Shown: in pieces, positions 1-10,998 of the stretch
How positions within the stretch are numbered: position 1 is the stretch's first letter
Layout of the letters: the number at the start of each line of letters is the position of its first letter
DNA from: Gloeocapsopsis sp. IPPAS B-1203
GTDB lineage: Bacteria; Cyanobacteriota; Cyanobacteriia; Cyanobacteriales; Chroococcidiopsidaceae
Direction: 5' to 3'
NCBI RefSeq assembly: GCF_002749975.1
Contig: NZ_PEIG01000001.1
Coordinates: 62,001 to 126,000, forward strand
Length of the DNA: 64,000 nucleotides
Notes under the pieces: generated by a model
Database searches by the model: none
Told to the model about the DNA's origin: nothing
What the model saw: only the letters and a program-made list of their open reading frames with translations
Position numbers and translations under genes: made by a program

Positions 1-1100
1 CTCATACCCTTGTCTACGAGTGCTAGTAGTACTTTTTGGCTAAAAATGACTCCACCATAACAATTCATATTCCGTTCCATGTTTTGCGGATATACGAGGA
101 GGTTTTGTACTAGGTCAATAATTTCCTTCAGCATAAAATGGGTCAAAATGCAAGCATCTGGTAGAATGACTCGTTCTACCGAGCTATGCGAAATATCGCG
201 TTCGTGCCATAATGCAACATTCTCGATCGCAGCGACAGCATGAGAACGAATTATCCGTGCCATTCCGGTTAAACGTTCCGAACGAATTGGATTGCGTTTA
301 TGGGGCATTGCAGAAGAACCTTTTTGCCCTTTAGCGAAGAATTCTTCAACTTCTAAGACGTCTGTGCGTTGGAGGTTGCGAATTTCTACAGCAAAGCGTT
401 CGATTGAGGCAGCTAGCAGGGCTAATTGTTGAACGTAATCGGCGTGAATATCGCGAGAAATAATTTGTGTTGATGCCGTATCAGGTTTTAAGCCAAGTTT
501 CTCACAAGCGATCGCTTCTACTTGGGGGTCAATATTAGCGTATGTTCCAACCGCACCAGAAATTTTCCCTACTGCAATATCTTGCCGTAACCGCGTCAGC
601 CGTTGTTGATGACGGATAACTTCTGCAAGCCAACCTGCGAGTTTAAATCCAAAAGTCATCGGTTCAGCATGAATGCCATGCGATCGCCCTACCATGACTG
701 TATAGCGGTGTTTTCGCGCTTGGGTACGAATTGCACCAATTAAATCTTGCACACGCTGCAAGATGACATCAAGACTTGCAACAAGTTGCAGCGCTAAAGC
801 CGTATCTAATACATCCGAACTTGTTAACCCTAGATGAATGTAGCGCCCTGCATCACCTACATACTCGTTGACATTTGTCAAGAATGCAATAACATCGTGG
901 CGAACTTCAGCTTCAATTTCTAAAACACGCTGCGGATCAAAATCTGCCTTGGCTTTGATTTCTGCAACGGCATCGGTTGGAATATAACCCAGTTCTGCTT
1001 GTGCTTCACAAACAGCAATTTCTACCTGCAACCAAGTCTCTAACTTGTATGTTTCCGTCCACAATTCGCCCATTTCGGGCAGAGTATAACGCTCGATCAC
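1..1100 (-). CDS. purB: Adenylosuccinate lyase, N-terminal part (runs off the left edge)
   Basis: Purine biosynthesis enzyme that removes fumarate from SAICAR and adenylosuccinate. About 366 residues are visible of a family usually near 430; the C-terminus lies outside the window. The start is GTG at 1100, giving the usual beginning VIERYTLPEMGELW; an in-frame stop lies shortly upstream and no ATG is available in between. The family signature loop SSAMPHKRNP is present at 352-305 on this strand, preceded by the HGMHAEPMTFGFK segment that carries a conserved catalytic His. No neighbour suggests a special operon role. Identification is secure; only the start codon is slightly uncertain. Confidence 0.95.
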   Translation of the reverse strand, partial: MIERYTLPEMGELWTETYKLETWLQVEIAVCEAQAELGYIPTDAVAEIKAKADFDPQRVLEIEAEVRHDVIAFLTNVNEYVGDAGRYIHLGLTSSDVLDTALALQLVASLDVILQRVQDLIGAIRTQARKHRYTVMVGRSHGIHAEPMTFGFKLAGWLAEVIRHQQRLTRLRQDIAVGKISGAVGTYANIDPQVEAIACEKLGLKPDTASTQIISRDIHADYVQQLALLAASIERFAVEIRNLQRTDVLEVEEFFAKGQKGSSAMPHKRNPIRSERLTGMARIIRSHAVAAIENVALWHERDISHSSVERVILPDACILTHFMLKEIIDLVQNLLVYPQNMERNMNCYGGVIFSQKVLLALVDKGM

Positions 1101-1289
1101 GCGTCCGCCACAATGAATACAACCGTCATATTTTACCGTTTAAATCGCTAACCTTGTCAGCTAATGTCGATTTGACTAATACTGAATTGGTGATTAAGTT
1201 TAAACAAGATTCAGCTTCAACAAAAAAATGTAAGTGTAGTTTTTGTTTGGGTCATATTCGACCTCAATGTGCTACTACGCTTAGCATAC

Positions 1290-1313
1290 AAAAAAGCCTC
1301 CGGTGACGGAGGC
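1290..1313 (-). terminator. Rho-independent terminator of the 1350-4496 gene
   Basis: A 7-bp perfect stem, GCCTCCG at 1296-1302 with CGGAGGC at 1307-1313 and a 4-nt loop. Read on the minus strand it is followed by a run of six T. It lies about 37 bases past the stop codon of the large repeat protein, the right place and strand for its terminator. Confidence 0.85.
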
Positions 1314-1349
1314 GGTGTTTTCGCAGTTAAACTTTTGAAATGTTGGAAT

Positions 1350-4300
1350 TTAACCAATCAAACCTCGAATACCGACAACCGCGATCGCACCAGCAATAGC
1401 AGATGCAGCTAATGAAGTCGCAGCAGCGCTAAATAACCACCAAGCCGCGCCAGCCACAGCTTTTTTGGTTTCTTCAGCTTGTTTCTGTGTCTGCTGCTTT
1501 AATAAAACAAGACGGCGTTGGACTTCTTCTTGCACTGCTTGCGCTCTTTGAATCACACTATTACGAGCTTCTTCAACTTGATTGATAATGCGATTGGCAT
1601 CAGCTTCTGAGATATCCTCGCGAGAACTCAAAACAGAAACTAATGTTTCGCGATCAAATTGACTTAAGCGATTCTGTAGTGCTTCAAATCCTGCTTGTGG
1701 ATCGTCAAATACTTTTTGGAAATCGGCTTTGATACCTTCATAATTCAATTCAGGACGATCTAGGGAATTGAGGTACTCCCGTGTTTTACCAAGAACACCA
1801 TTAATCGTCGATTGCACTGTTTGCTGAACTTTTTGCACTTGCTCAACCAATTGATTGCGGACAGACTCTACTTGATCTACAATCTCGTTTGCTTCTTCTT
1901 CGGAAATATCTTCGCGTTGAGATAACAAGGCAACTAATGTTTCGCGATCAAATTGCTGTAAGCGATCGCCAATATTTCCTAAACCCGCACGCGGATCGTT
2001 AAGCAACACTTGTAAATCGCGTTTGATTCCCTCAGGATTGAGTTCCTCTTTGTTTGTATTTTTCAAGTAACCTTCTAAAGTAGCCCCAAAATCTTGCGCT
2101 TGCTTTTGCGCGCGAGTAGCTAAACGACGCGGTGCTTTAACAATATTGTTGATACTTTCTTGGACTCGATCGATTGCTTGATTAACTTGTTCTTCGCTCA
2201 AGTCTTCGCGCTGACTCAACAATTTCACTAAAGTTTCACGATCTACTTGTGCCAGGCGATCGCGTAGTGCTAATGAACCTGCTTTTGGATCGTCAAGTAA
2301 TTTTGTCAAGTCTCGTTGAATACCTTCAGGATCAAGTTCCTCTAAATTAGTATTGCGTAGGTATTCACTAATTTTCGCAGTAGTTTCCTCGTACTGTTTC
2401 TTGGCTTTGTCTGCTGCTTGTTGTGGTGCTTGCAGAATCCTTTTACGTACCGATTCGATTTGATCGATATTTTGATTAATTTGCTCTTCGCTTAAGTCTC
2501 CTCGCTGCGATAATAATTGTACCAATGTATCGCGGTCAAATTGTGATAACCTTGCTCTTAAAGCACCTAATCCTGCTTGCGGATCTTCTACAAGTTTTTG
2601 GAAATCGCGCTTGATGCCTTCAGGATTTAATTCTTCTTTGTTGGTATTACGCAGATAATCTTCAACGTTTTGCCGGACTTCATCAGCTTTGGCTTGCGCC
2701 TGTTCTTGTACTTCTTTAGCACTATTGAGAACCGAATCGCGGGTACTTTCCAGTTGTCCTACAATATTATTTGCCTCTTCCTCACTTAAGTCATCTCGCT
2801 GTTTGAGCAGTTCTACCAATGTGTCGCGATCAAATTGCTTTAAGCGATCGCTCAATGCATCAAACCCAGCTTCGGGATCTTCTAATAATATTTTGAACTC
2901 TTGCTCAATTCCTTCTGGATTGAGTTCTTCTTTACCCGTAGAACGTAGATAATTTTCTACTCGCGATCGCAGATCTTCTGATTGTTCTTGTGACTCGGAT
3001 TGTTGTACGGTATTGAGTACCTCTATGCGAAGACTTTCTATTTGTTCGGCAATATCGTTGATTTGAGACTCAAGCAAGTCTCCTCTTTGTTGCAGTTTTT
3101 GCACAACATAATCGCGGTCAATTTGTTCTAACTCACGGCGTACTTTTCCAGGGGCAGCATCTGGATCGTAAATAACGTCTTTGAATTCTTGTTTAATTGT
3201 TTCGCGATTAAGATGCCATGCATAAGAGTTTAGCAAGTAGTTATCTAAATCGTTACGAATTAAACTGAAGGCTTGAGGCATGTCGGCAACTTCCTCGCCA
3301 GCTTGTTTTGCTTTGTCTGCAACGTCACTGCTAGCTTCTTTGGCTTTCTCTGTAGTTTGACCCAGAACTTTTTGCAACTGCGCTGAAACTTTTTCAATAT
3401 CTAAATCTGAAAGATCAGTTCTAGTCAGTAGTGCGCCAACCAAGGCTTCTACACCAAGTTGCATAGTTCTACCCATTGCCCCACCGCTTTGTTCCTGCTT
3501 CTGTGGTTGCTCCGACTTCTGTTCTGAACCAATAAGTTGCTGTAGTGTATTACCTATGTCGCTAGAACGCAGTTGTTCTGCGGTTGCATTTTGCAGGAAG
3601 TTAAGTACTTTTGCTTGAGGATTACTCTGTTGACCAAGTGTGTTCTGCCAAACACCTTCTAGCTGATCGGCGATCGCATTTACATCTTGTTTTGATAAAT
3701 CTGTACGACTACTTACCAAATCAACAAAAGTTTGACGGTCAATGTTTTTAAGCACATCACCATCAGCAATTGATGGTAAGTCTGCATCTTTAAGAATTTT
3801 CTGAAATTGATTGCCAATTTCTTCAGCATCCAACTTAGGTAATTGCAAGTTAGCCAAAGAACTTTGCAACGTATTTTGAATTGCACTAGGGTCAAAACCT
3901 GAAGTTAATTCCCGACGAACGGCCGCTGTAATCTCTTCAGCAGTAGATACTGCTTGACCTTTTGCCACGTTAGCACCCACTGCAGTTGCTGCTGTTCCCA
4001 TAAGTCCTTGCAAACCAGAGGTTGCTGTACTCACAACCGAACCAATTAGAGAACCTACTGCTGTTGAACCTAGCCAAACTAACAGTGAAAAAAACGTTGC
4101 CCAGATAACTACGCCAATAATCGCACCTAGCAAAGAACTCTCAACCAAGCTCAGTTTAACTGCTAGGAAACAAGCAACAAATAGCGCAATAGTAACTGTA
4201 ATTAAAGTCCAAACTCCTACGACCCCTCCGATTTTGCGAATTCCTAAGTCTGAATCATCAGAACTTGTCCCTCCTCCTAAAGATGAAATTCCAAATGCAA

Positions 4301-4496
4301 CTGAAAAGTTGGTCAGTAGCAGTTGAAATGCAAATGCCATCACGACACCCGCTACTAATGCAACTAAAAATTGAGGACCTGAAAACATGACAGATGCTTC
4401 TTCGGGAGTGAGAATTTCCTCTGTAACTATTGGTATCTGCGCTAATCCTGATTGAGTGATTTCTCTGCTAATTGCGATCGCTGCACCTTGAAGCAT
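1350..4496 (-). CDS. Large membrane-anchored protein built of ~90-residue helical repeats
   Basis: I do not recognise a characterised family. With ATG at 4496 (GAGG eight bases upstream; an ATG 30 bases earlier lacks one) it is 1048 residues. The N-terminus has three or four hydrophobic helices (about residues 35-165, one with many small residues). It is followed by a long, charged, Gln/Glu/Lys-rich body and a last hydrophobic segment (AAWWLFSAAATSLAASAIAG). The body holds at least six repeats of roughly 85-105 residues. Their core pattern is YLRNTNKEELNPEGI, then DPxAGxxAL, RLxQFDRDTLVxLLSQRxDLSEEEAN and a coiled-coil-like linker with many Gln/Val. Earlier segments (around residues 195-420) are weaker copies. 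It probably forms a membrane-tethered extended helical rod. It stands alone with its own terminator. Confidence 0.75.
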   Translation of the reverse strand: MLQGAAIAISREITQSGLAQIPIVTEEILTPEEASVMFSGPQFLVALVAGVVMAFAFQLLLTNFSVAFGISSLGGGTSSDDSDLGIRKIGGVVGVWTLITVTIALFVACFLAVKLSLVESSLLGAIIGVVIWATFFSLLVWLGSTAVGSLIGSVVSTATSGLQGLMGTAATAVGANVAKGQAVSTAEEITAAVRRELTSGFDPSAIQNTLQSSLANLQLPKLDAEEIGNQFQKILKDADLPSIADGDVLKNIDRQTFVDLVSSRTDLSKQDVNAIADQLEGVWQNTLGQQSNPQAKVLNFLQNATAEQLRSSDIGNTLQQLIGSEQKSEQPQKQEQSGGAMGRTMQLGVEALVGALLTRTDLSDLDIEKVSAQLQKVLGQTTEKAKEASSDVADKAKQAGEEVADMPQAFSLIRNDLDNYLLNSYAWHLNRETIKQEFKDVIYDPDAAPGKVRRELEQIDRDYVVQKLQQRGDLLESQINDIAEQIESLRIEVLNTVQQSESQEQSEDLRSRVENYLRSTGKEELNPEGIEQEFKILLEDPEAGFDALSDRLKQFDRDTLVELLKQRDDLSEEEANNIVGQLESTRDSVLNSAKEVQEQAQAKADEVRQNVEDYLRNTNKEELNPEGIKRDFQKLVEDPQAGLGALRARLSQFDRDTLVQLLSQRGDLSEEQINQNIDQIESVRKRILQAPQQAADKAKKQYEETTAKISEYLRNTNLEELDPEGIQRDLTKLLDDPKAGSLALRDRLAQVDRETLVKLLSQREDLSEEQVNQAIDRVQESINNIVKAPRRLATRAQKQAQDFGATLEGYLKNTNKEELNPEGIKRDLQVLLNDPRAGLGNIGDRLQQFDRETLVALLSQREDISEEEANEIVDQVESVRNQLVEQVQKVQQTVQSTINGVLGKTREYLNSLDRPELNYEGIKADFQKVFDDPQAGFEALQNRLSQFDRETLVSVLSSREDISEADANRIINQVEEARNSVIQRAQAVQEEVQRRLVLLKQQTQKQAEETKKAVAGAAWWLFSAAATSLAASAIAGAIAVVGIRGLIG

Positions 4497-5188
4497 AATA
4501 TTTACCTCATGAAGAAATAAGCGCACAAGTGATTGGTATTGCGCCGCTAGCGTAGTGTTATTATCCAGATTTATAGATTGACAAATTTTACTAATTAAAT
4601 CATCTCTCTGAAGTTTGACAAGATGAAGGTTGCTTCTACAAACTTCGATAGAATTAAAGATAACTGTGTGTGTCCCTAAGTTATTTTACTTATAAAGTAT
4701 TGTCGGAATAAGTTATAGGTGATGTAAAACGAAGATGGACTTAATTGTCATAATGAGTACGTAAATAAAATCTATGTAGGTAATCTGTATTTGATAAGTT
4801 TTGTTTAGTTATACATTTGTCTATCAGTCTTTTTTTATTAACCTAAAGCCTAAAAAAGCTTTATCAAATAGTTAATAACATAGTTGCATTTTTAAATTTT
4901 ACTTAATATTTATTTAACCAAAAACAGCTAATATCGCAAAACTGTAACTGCACAAACATTACCAATTCGTGTTTCTTACTTTGTCATTGAGAGACTTCAC
5001 AGCTAGTTTATGTTGTCGGGCTTGAAGCTGTTGGCATTTAGACAGTTGGGAGAAAGACTGTTGAAACTATGTTCGTCATTCTATCTAACTCCAATACTAT
5101 GCCACGGAGACTAGATAAGGATGAGGACAACAGATATTGTTAATCCACAACCTTATTTTGTCGCACGCGACAAGCAGACTAAAAGCGC
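4497..5188. other. 692-bp intergenic region, AT-rich, no gene seen
   Basis: No ORF with a credible start or composition was found on either strand. The stretch should contain the promoter of the repeat membrane protein (minus strand) and the 3' flank of thrS. I see no convincing RNA gene, terminator or insertion-sequence remnant. Confidence 0.5.
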
Positions 5189-7012
5189 TTAAAAGTTATC
5201 GTGATTAGCGATCGCATCCTTAATTTTGTGCAATACGTCATCTACAGGCATAACACCTAATTCTCCCGCTGCACGAGTACGAATACTTAAACTATTCGCT
5301 TCGACTTCCTTTGCGCCAACAACTGCCATGACAGGAATTTTTTCCTTTTCAGCATTGCGAATGAGTTTACCAAGTCGCTCATTACTCGTATCTGCTGCCG
5401 CACGGATACCAGCTGCACGCATTTTTGTTGCTACATTCATGGCAAAATCTTGCTGCGCTTCACTTACTGGTAACAACCGCACTTGTGCTGGAGCTAACCA
5501 TAATGGAAAATCTCCTGCATACTCCTCAATCAAAATCCCGATTAGTCGTTCCAAAGAACCAAAAGGTGCGCGGTGAATCATTACCGGACGTTTGCGCGTA
5601 CCATCTTCAGCAACGTACTCTAAATCAAATCGTTCAGGTAAATTGTAATCAACTTGCACAGTACCAAGCTGCCACTCGCGTTCTAGGGCATCTTTAACAA
5701 TAAAGTCAAGTTTGGGACCGTAAAATGCAGCTTCTCCGACACCCTCAAAGTGATCCATCCCCAAAGTTTCTACAGCACGACGAATCGCGTTTTCAGCTTT
5801 GTTCCATGCATCATCAGAACCAATGTATTTATCTGAATTTGGATCGCGGAAGCTGAGTCGGGCTTTAAAGTTTTGATCGAGTCGCAAACTTTTAATCACA
5901 GACAAAATCAAATCTACGACATTCAAAAATTCATTATCTAGTTGTTCTGGTGTCACAAACAGGTGTGCGTCATCCTGAGTAAAGCCGCGTACCCGCGTGA
6001 GTCCGCCAAGTTCTCCAGATTGTTCATAGCGATATACCGTGCCAAATTCTGCTAAACGCAGTGGTAGTTCTCGGTACGAACGTAACTCACTTTTATAAAT
6101 CTGGATGTGGAAGGGACAATTCATTGCTTTTAAAACAAAGCCTTCCTCTTCCTTTTCACCCATCATCGGGAACAAGTCGTCTTTGTATTTTTGCCAGTGA
6201 CCTGATATTTTGAACAATTCCACTCGACTAATGTGTGGAGTGACAACAGGTTGATAGCCTCGATTAATTTGTTCTTGCTTCAAAAAGTCTTCTAAAACAC
6301 TACGCAGAATAGTTCCTTTTGGCGTCCACAATGGTAAACCAGGACCAACATCATCGCTAAAAACAAAGAGTCCTAATTCTTTCCCTAGCTTGCGGTGATC
6401 GCGCCGTAGTGCTTCTTCTTTACGGCGTTTGTACTCGGCAAGTTGTTCTGGAGATTCCCACGCCGTGGCATAGATTCGTTGCAACTGTGCTTTCGTTTCA
6501 TCACCACGCCAGTACGCCCCAGCAACACTTTCTAGTTCTATTGCTTTGGGGCTAAGTTCACTCGTATTCTCAAGGTGGGGACCTGCACACAAATCCCACC
6601 ACTCATCTCCTAAGTGGTAAATTGTAATCGGCTCTTGCTTGATATCATCAAGAATTTCTAGCTTGTATGGTTCGTTAATTGCTTTAATCCGTCGTTGGGC
6701 TTCTTCACGGCTAACTTCTTCGCGAACGACTGGCAATTTGCGGTTAATAATTTTCACCATCTCTTTTTGGATGGCTTTTAAGTCTTTTTCGGTAAATGGC
6801 TCTGGATTGTCAAAATCATAATAGAATCCGTTCTCAATCCAAGGACCAATCGTTACTTGCGCTTTGGGAAACAACTTCTGTACTGCCATCGCCATGATGT
6901 GAGACGCAGTGTGACGAATTTTCTTCAAAGTCTCCGATTCACTGGTACGCGGCAATTGAATCTTAGGTTGCTGCTGTGCGGGAGATTGAGCAGATGACAT
7001 TTGTTGAACCAT
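5189..7012 (-). CDS. thrS: Threonyl-tRNA synthetase (form without TGS domain)
   Basis: Charges tRNA-Thr with threonine. 607 residues. It begins directly with the editing (tRNA-SAD) domain: HTASHIMAMAVQ near residue 35 and DLCAGPH near 140 hold its metal and editing residues. The class II catalytic core follows, with the zinc Cys/His set visible in MNCPFH and MIHRAPFGS, then a C-terminal anticodon-binding domain ending near KIKDAI. The N-terminal TGS domain of the E. coli enzyme (642 residues) is missing, which is normal for the short cyanobacterial form. The start is ATG at 7012; a second ATG four codons on is an alternative. Flanked by unrelated genes. Confidence 0.97.
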   Translation of the reverse strand: MVQQMSSAQSPAQQQPKIQLPRTSESETLKKIRHTASHIMAMAVQKLFPKAQVTIGPWIENGFYYDFDNPEPFTEKDLKAIQKEMVKIINRKLPVVREEVSREEAQRRIKAINEPYKLEILDDIKQEPITIYHLGDEWWDLCAGPHLENTSELSPKAIELESVAGAYWRGDETKAQLQRIYATAWESPEQLAEYKRRKEEALRRDHRKLGKELGLFVFSDDVGPGLPLWTPKGTILRSVLEDFLKQEQINRGYQPVVTPHISRVELFKISGHWQKYKDDLFPMMGEKEEEGFVLKAMNCPFHIQIYKSELRSYRELPLRLAEFGTVYRYEQSGELGGLTRVRGFTQDDAHLFVTPEQLDNEFLNVVDLILSVIKSLRLDQNFKARLSFRDPNSDKYIGSDDAWNKAENAIRRAVETLGMDHFEGVGEAAFYGPKLDFIVKDALEREWQLGTVQVDYNLPERFDLEYVAEDGTRKRPVMIHRAPFGSLERLIGILIEEYAGDFPLWLAPAQVRLLPVSEAQQDFAMNVATKMRAAGIRAAADTSNERLGKLIRNAEKEKIPVMAVVGAKEVEANSLSIRTRAAGELGVMPVDDVLHKIKDAIANHDNF

Positions 7013-7187
7013 TGGCGGTAACTGAAATTAAGCGATCGCAATTCTCACTGCCTCTATCTTATCGGTACTTATCATTAACTCGCAGCAATTTATGCTCGTT
7101 CTTCCAAATTACATCCCTTGGCAGAATGTTAACAATTGTAAATAAAGTTAAGATTAAGAAATAGGAGAGTAATTTAGTGTTTGCTTT

Positions 7188-7508
7188 ATGCTTAACTCCA
7201 ATCTACCAGAGCCTGAATTGCTCAAAACCATATTGCAACCGCTGCTTGAGGACTTTCAGTATTGGTTTGGGCGATCGCGCCATCTTCTAGAAACCGAGCA
7301 AATCGCTTTTCTAGATGAGCAACAACAGTTTGACTTGCTTGAGCGCGTTAAGCAAGCACAGCAGGAGGTCAACTCAGCACAAATATTATTTAAAGTGACA
7401 GGGGGACAAGTGGGTATCGATATGGCAGTAATGATGCCTTGGCACCAGTTACTGACAGAATGCTGGAAAGTTGGAATGCGGTTTCGCTCGGAGCAGTCTC
7501 ATAAATGA
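7188..7508 (+). CDS. DUF2605 family protein
   Basis: 106 residues, soluble, beginning MLNSNLPEPELLKTILQPLLEDFQYWFGRS, which I recognise as DUF2605, a cyanobacterial family without known function. GGAG lies in the leader (about 7163-7166), some distance from the ATG. It is followed after about 140 bases by a DUF2973 gene on the same strand; the two are commonly neighbours in cyanobacteria, so a shared role is likely but unknown. Confidence 0.75.
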   Translation: MLNSNLPEPELLKTILQPLLEDFQYWFGRSRHLLETEQIAFLDEQQQFDLLERVKQAQQEVNSAQILFKVTGGQVGIDMAVMMPWHQLLTECWKVGMRFRSEQSHK

Positions 7509-7650
7509 AAAAGAATATCAGACAACTCTTAAGATTTCTGAGATACTCATTATAAATGATGGTTGATTAGCTAAAATGCTGCCCTGCAAAATCAACTGTT
7601 TAGACAATAAAACCATAATAAATCTGCTGGCTGCCTTGGAGAATAATGCA

Positions 7651-7968
7651 ATGTTACACCTGCTTTACATTTTAGCTTTTACAATTCTTGCCTTAATTGC
7701 CGTCAGTAACTTAATTCGCAATCTTTTAATGTTCAGCCGAGAACGTGACAGAACTTATCCAGCGAGATCGCCTCAAAACAGCCAAGGTAGCTATTCTGCT
7801 TCACCTCGTTCTGTACCGCATCCAGAGCTACTGGATACGGCAGGAAACATCATCAAAGATCCGCTGTTGGTCATTCGCTCAATCAGTGTCGAAGATGCAC
7901 GTCAGCAACTAGACGCTCTCTATGAGTCTTCTCCTGGCTACAAAGGTGAAAACCAAGAGGAAGCATAA
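7651..7968 (+). CDS. DUF2973 family small membrane protein
   Basis: 105 residues from the ATG at 7651, preceded by TTGGAG about 10 bases upstream. A longer frame from 7576 exists but has no ribosome binding site and an atypical sequence. It has one N-terminal membrane helix (MLHLLYILAFTILALIAVSNLI) followed by a hydrophilic tail with PLLVIRSISVEDARQQLDALYESSPG, the conserved part of DUF2973. Function unknown; probable partner of the DUF2605 gene just upstream. Confidence 0.75.
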   Translation: MLHLLYILAFTILALIAVSNLIRNLLMFSRERDRTYPARSPQNSQGSYSASPRSVPHPELLDTAGNIIKDPLLVIRSISVEDARQQLDALYESSPGYKGENQEEA

Positions 7969-8105
7969 CTCAATCTCAACTTATTTAAAAAGCAATTGGC
8001 AGTTAGCTAACAGCACTAACAGTTCATTTTGCTTGAGTTGAACTGTGACTTAGAGTTATCAAGCTATTGAGTCAATTCACATCAAATCAGAAGTATTTAG
8101 ATTAG

Positions 8106-9452
<1,347 letters not shown>

Positions 9453-9455
9453 CCG

Positions 9456-10673
9456 CTAGGAATCTAGATAACTTTGAATAATCTCTACTGCCCGTCCAAC
9501 TCCATCTTCTGCACGAATGCGATCGCCTAAAGCAAGAGCATTGTTCGTCATAGTTTCATTGCAAATCACATTTTGAATTGCTGCTACAAACTGATCGCGA
9601 GTGAGTTCTTTTTGAGGAATTGGCAAGGTTCCTACACCTAAATCTGCAACTCGTTGTCCCCAAAACGGTTGATCGACGCCGAAGGGAATCACTACTGAAG
9701 GAACACCTGCCCGTAAAGCTGCGGCTGTTGTACCTGCGCCACCGTGATGAACTACCGCACAACACAGAGGAAACAACCAGTCATGAGAAATGTTGCCAGT
9801 CATTGGAAATACATTATCTGGTAAATCAACACCTTGTAAACCTCCCCAATTCGACAAAATACCGCGCTGTTTTGTTTGCATCAAAGCGTCTAGTATCAAA
9901 TTTGTGACGACTTCTGGACTTCGTTCGCTCATGCTACCAAAGCCAATGTAAATTGGTGGCACTCCTGATTCAATAAAATTAACTAAATCTATTGGTGGTT
10001 GCCACTGGGAATCTTCTAAAAACCAATAGCCCGTAACATAAGCCCAATCTGACCAATCTTTCGGCTTGGGAACTACAGTCGGGCTAAAACAATGAAGAAT
10101 TGGTATTTGCTGCTGTTGTAAATGAGAGTAAAGACCTGCGAAAGGTACTGGTGGTAAGTTTAAATTCTGCCGCCAGTAATTAATTTTTTTTCGCACTGAT
10201 TGCCAACGCAGTTGTTCGTGAATGACATACGTTAACCAGTTGTAAGCGCCACCAACATTGATGGGAGTTGTGTAAAGTGGATGGGGAAATGCTCGTGTAC
10301 GAGTTAATGGATTTGTAAACGCCGCAAAGCACGGTACTTGTAGTTTTTCAGCAATATGATAGCCAGGTAAGGCAACTTGAGAATAAATAATGGCTTCTGT
10401 GTCTTGACAGCAGTTCCAGCAATCTTCTAAAAGTTGTTCTAGGCTATCACAGAAGATTTGCCAGTAATCAACATTTTTTGCTAAAGCTTGAATATATTCT
10501 TGAGGATTTGTGCCTACTGCTGCAAAGTCTAATCCATGACTGCGCACGAATTGTGCAAATCGAGCATAAGACACAATTTGTATTTGATGACCAGCTGCTT
10601 GTAACCCTAACCCTAATGCTATATAGGGCTGCACATCACCTCGACTACCAATCGCTAAGATCGTTATTTGCAT
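9456..10673 (-). CDS. GT1-family (UGT/MGT-type) glycosyltransferase
   Basis: 405 residues. The N-terminus MQITILAIGSRGDVQPYIALGLGLQAAGH is the acceptor-domain signature of sterol/macrolide/flavonoid glucosyltransferases. The C-terminal nucleotide-sugar motif reads HHGGAGTTAAALRAGVPSVV followed by PFGVDQPFWGQRVADLGVG. It transfers a sugar from a nucleotide donor to a small lipophilic or secondary-metabolite acceptor; the acceptor cannot be told. No membrane helix is evident. It lies convergent with the GH1 gene and 2.5 kb from the mycosporine-like cluster, so a role in glycosylating that product is possible but speculative. Confidence 0.9.
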   Translation of the reverse strand: MQITILAIGSRGDVQPYIALGLGLQAAGHQIQIVSYARFAQFVRSHGLDFAAVGTNPQEYIQALAKNVDYWQIFCDSLEQLLEDCWNCCQDTEAIIYSQVALPGYHIAEKLQVPCFAAFTNPLTRTRAFPHPLYTTPINVGGAYNWLTYVIHEQLRWQSVRKKINYWRQNLNLPPVPFAGLYSHLQQQQIPILHCFSPTVVPKPKDWSDWAYVTGYWFLEDSQWQPPIDLVNFIESGVPPIYIGFGSMSERSPEVVTNLILDALMQTKQRGILSNWGGLQGVDLPDNVFPMTGNISHDWLFPLCCAVVHHGGAGTTAAALRAGVPSVVIPFGVDQPFWGQRVADLGVGTLPIPQKELTRDQFVAAIQNVICNETMTNNALALGDRIRAEDGVGRAVEIIQSYLDS

Positions 10674-10927
10674 ATTATTTTCTGGTCATCTTGGATTAAA
10701 AATAGGTATACCGATTCTTAATTAAAAGAATTCACGGGCAAATCTAACGGGAGATAGAGGAAAACTAGTCAAACTTCGTGTTTGCTCATGATTGTGGTTT
10801 ATGCTAAGACTTGTATGAAACATTTACATTTTTTTCAATCTATCTTGAACTTATATTTTTTGCTGAGTCCTAGCTATACAGAATAGTTGACAGAGTTTGT
10901 CGCCTATCTAAAGGAGGAGGCATTATT

Positions 10928-10990
10928 ATGGTTATTTCGCTAAACATAAATAATTGTAAAGAAATTCTCAGAATTCACCCACGCCACTAG
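10928..10990 (+). CDS. 20-residue ORF coupled to the downstream isomerase gene
   Basis: A micro-ORF starting ATG at 10928, preceded by a near-consensus AAGGAGG at 10911-10917 (10-base spacing), the strongest ribosome binding site I see in this part of the window. It encodes MVISLNINNCKEILR plus IHPRH. Its TAG (10988-10990) overlaps the AGGAG (10989-10993) that serves the next gene at 10999. This is the arrangement expected of a leader peptide or a translationally coupled microprotein. No run of a single amino acid suggests classical attenuation. Short length makes chance possible. Confidence 0.5.
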   Translation: MVISLNINNCKEILRIHPRH

Positions 10991-10998
10991 GAGAAATA

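Noticed and set aside
977-1306. 109-codon plus-strand frame overlapping purB
   Set aside because: It is the antisense of the purB N-terminus and has no protein-like features.
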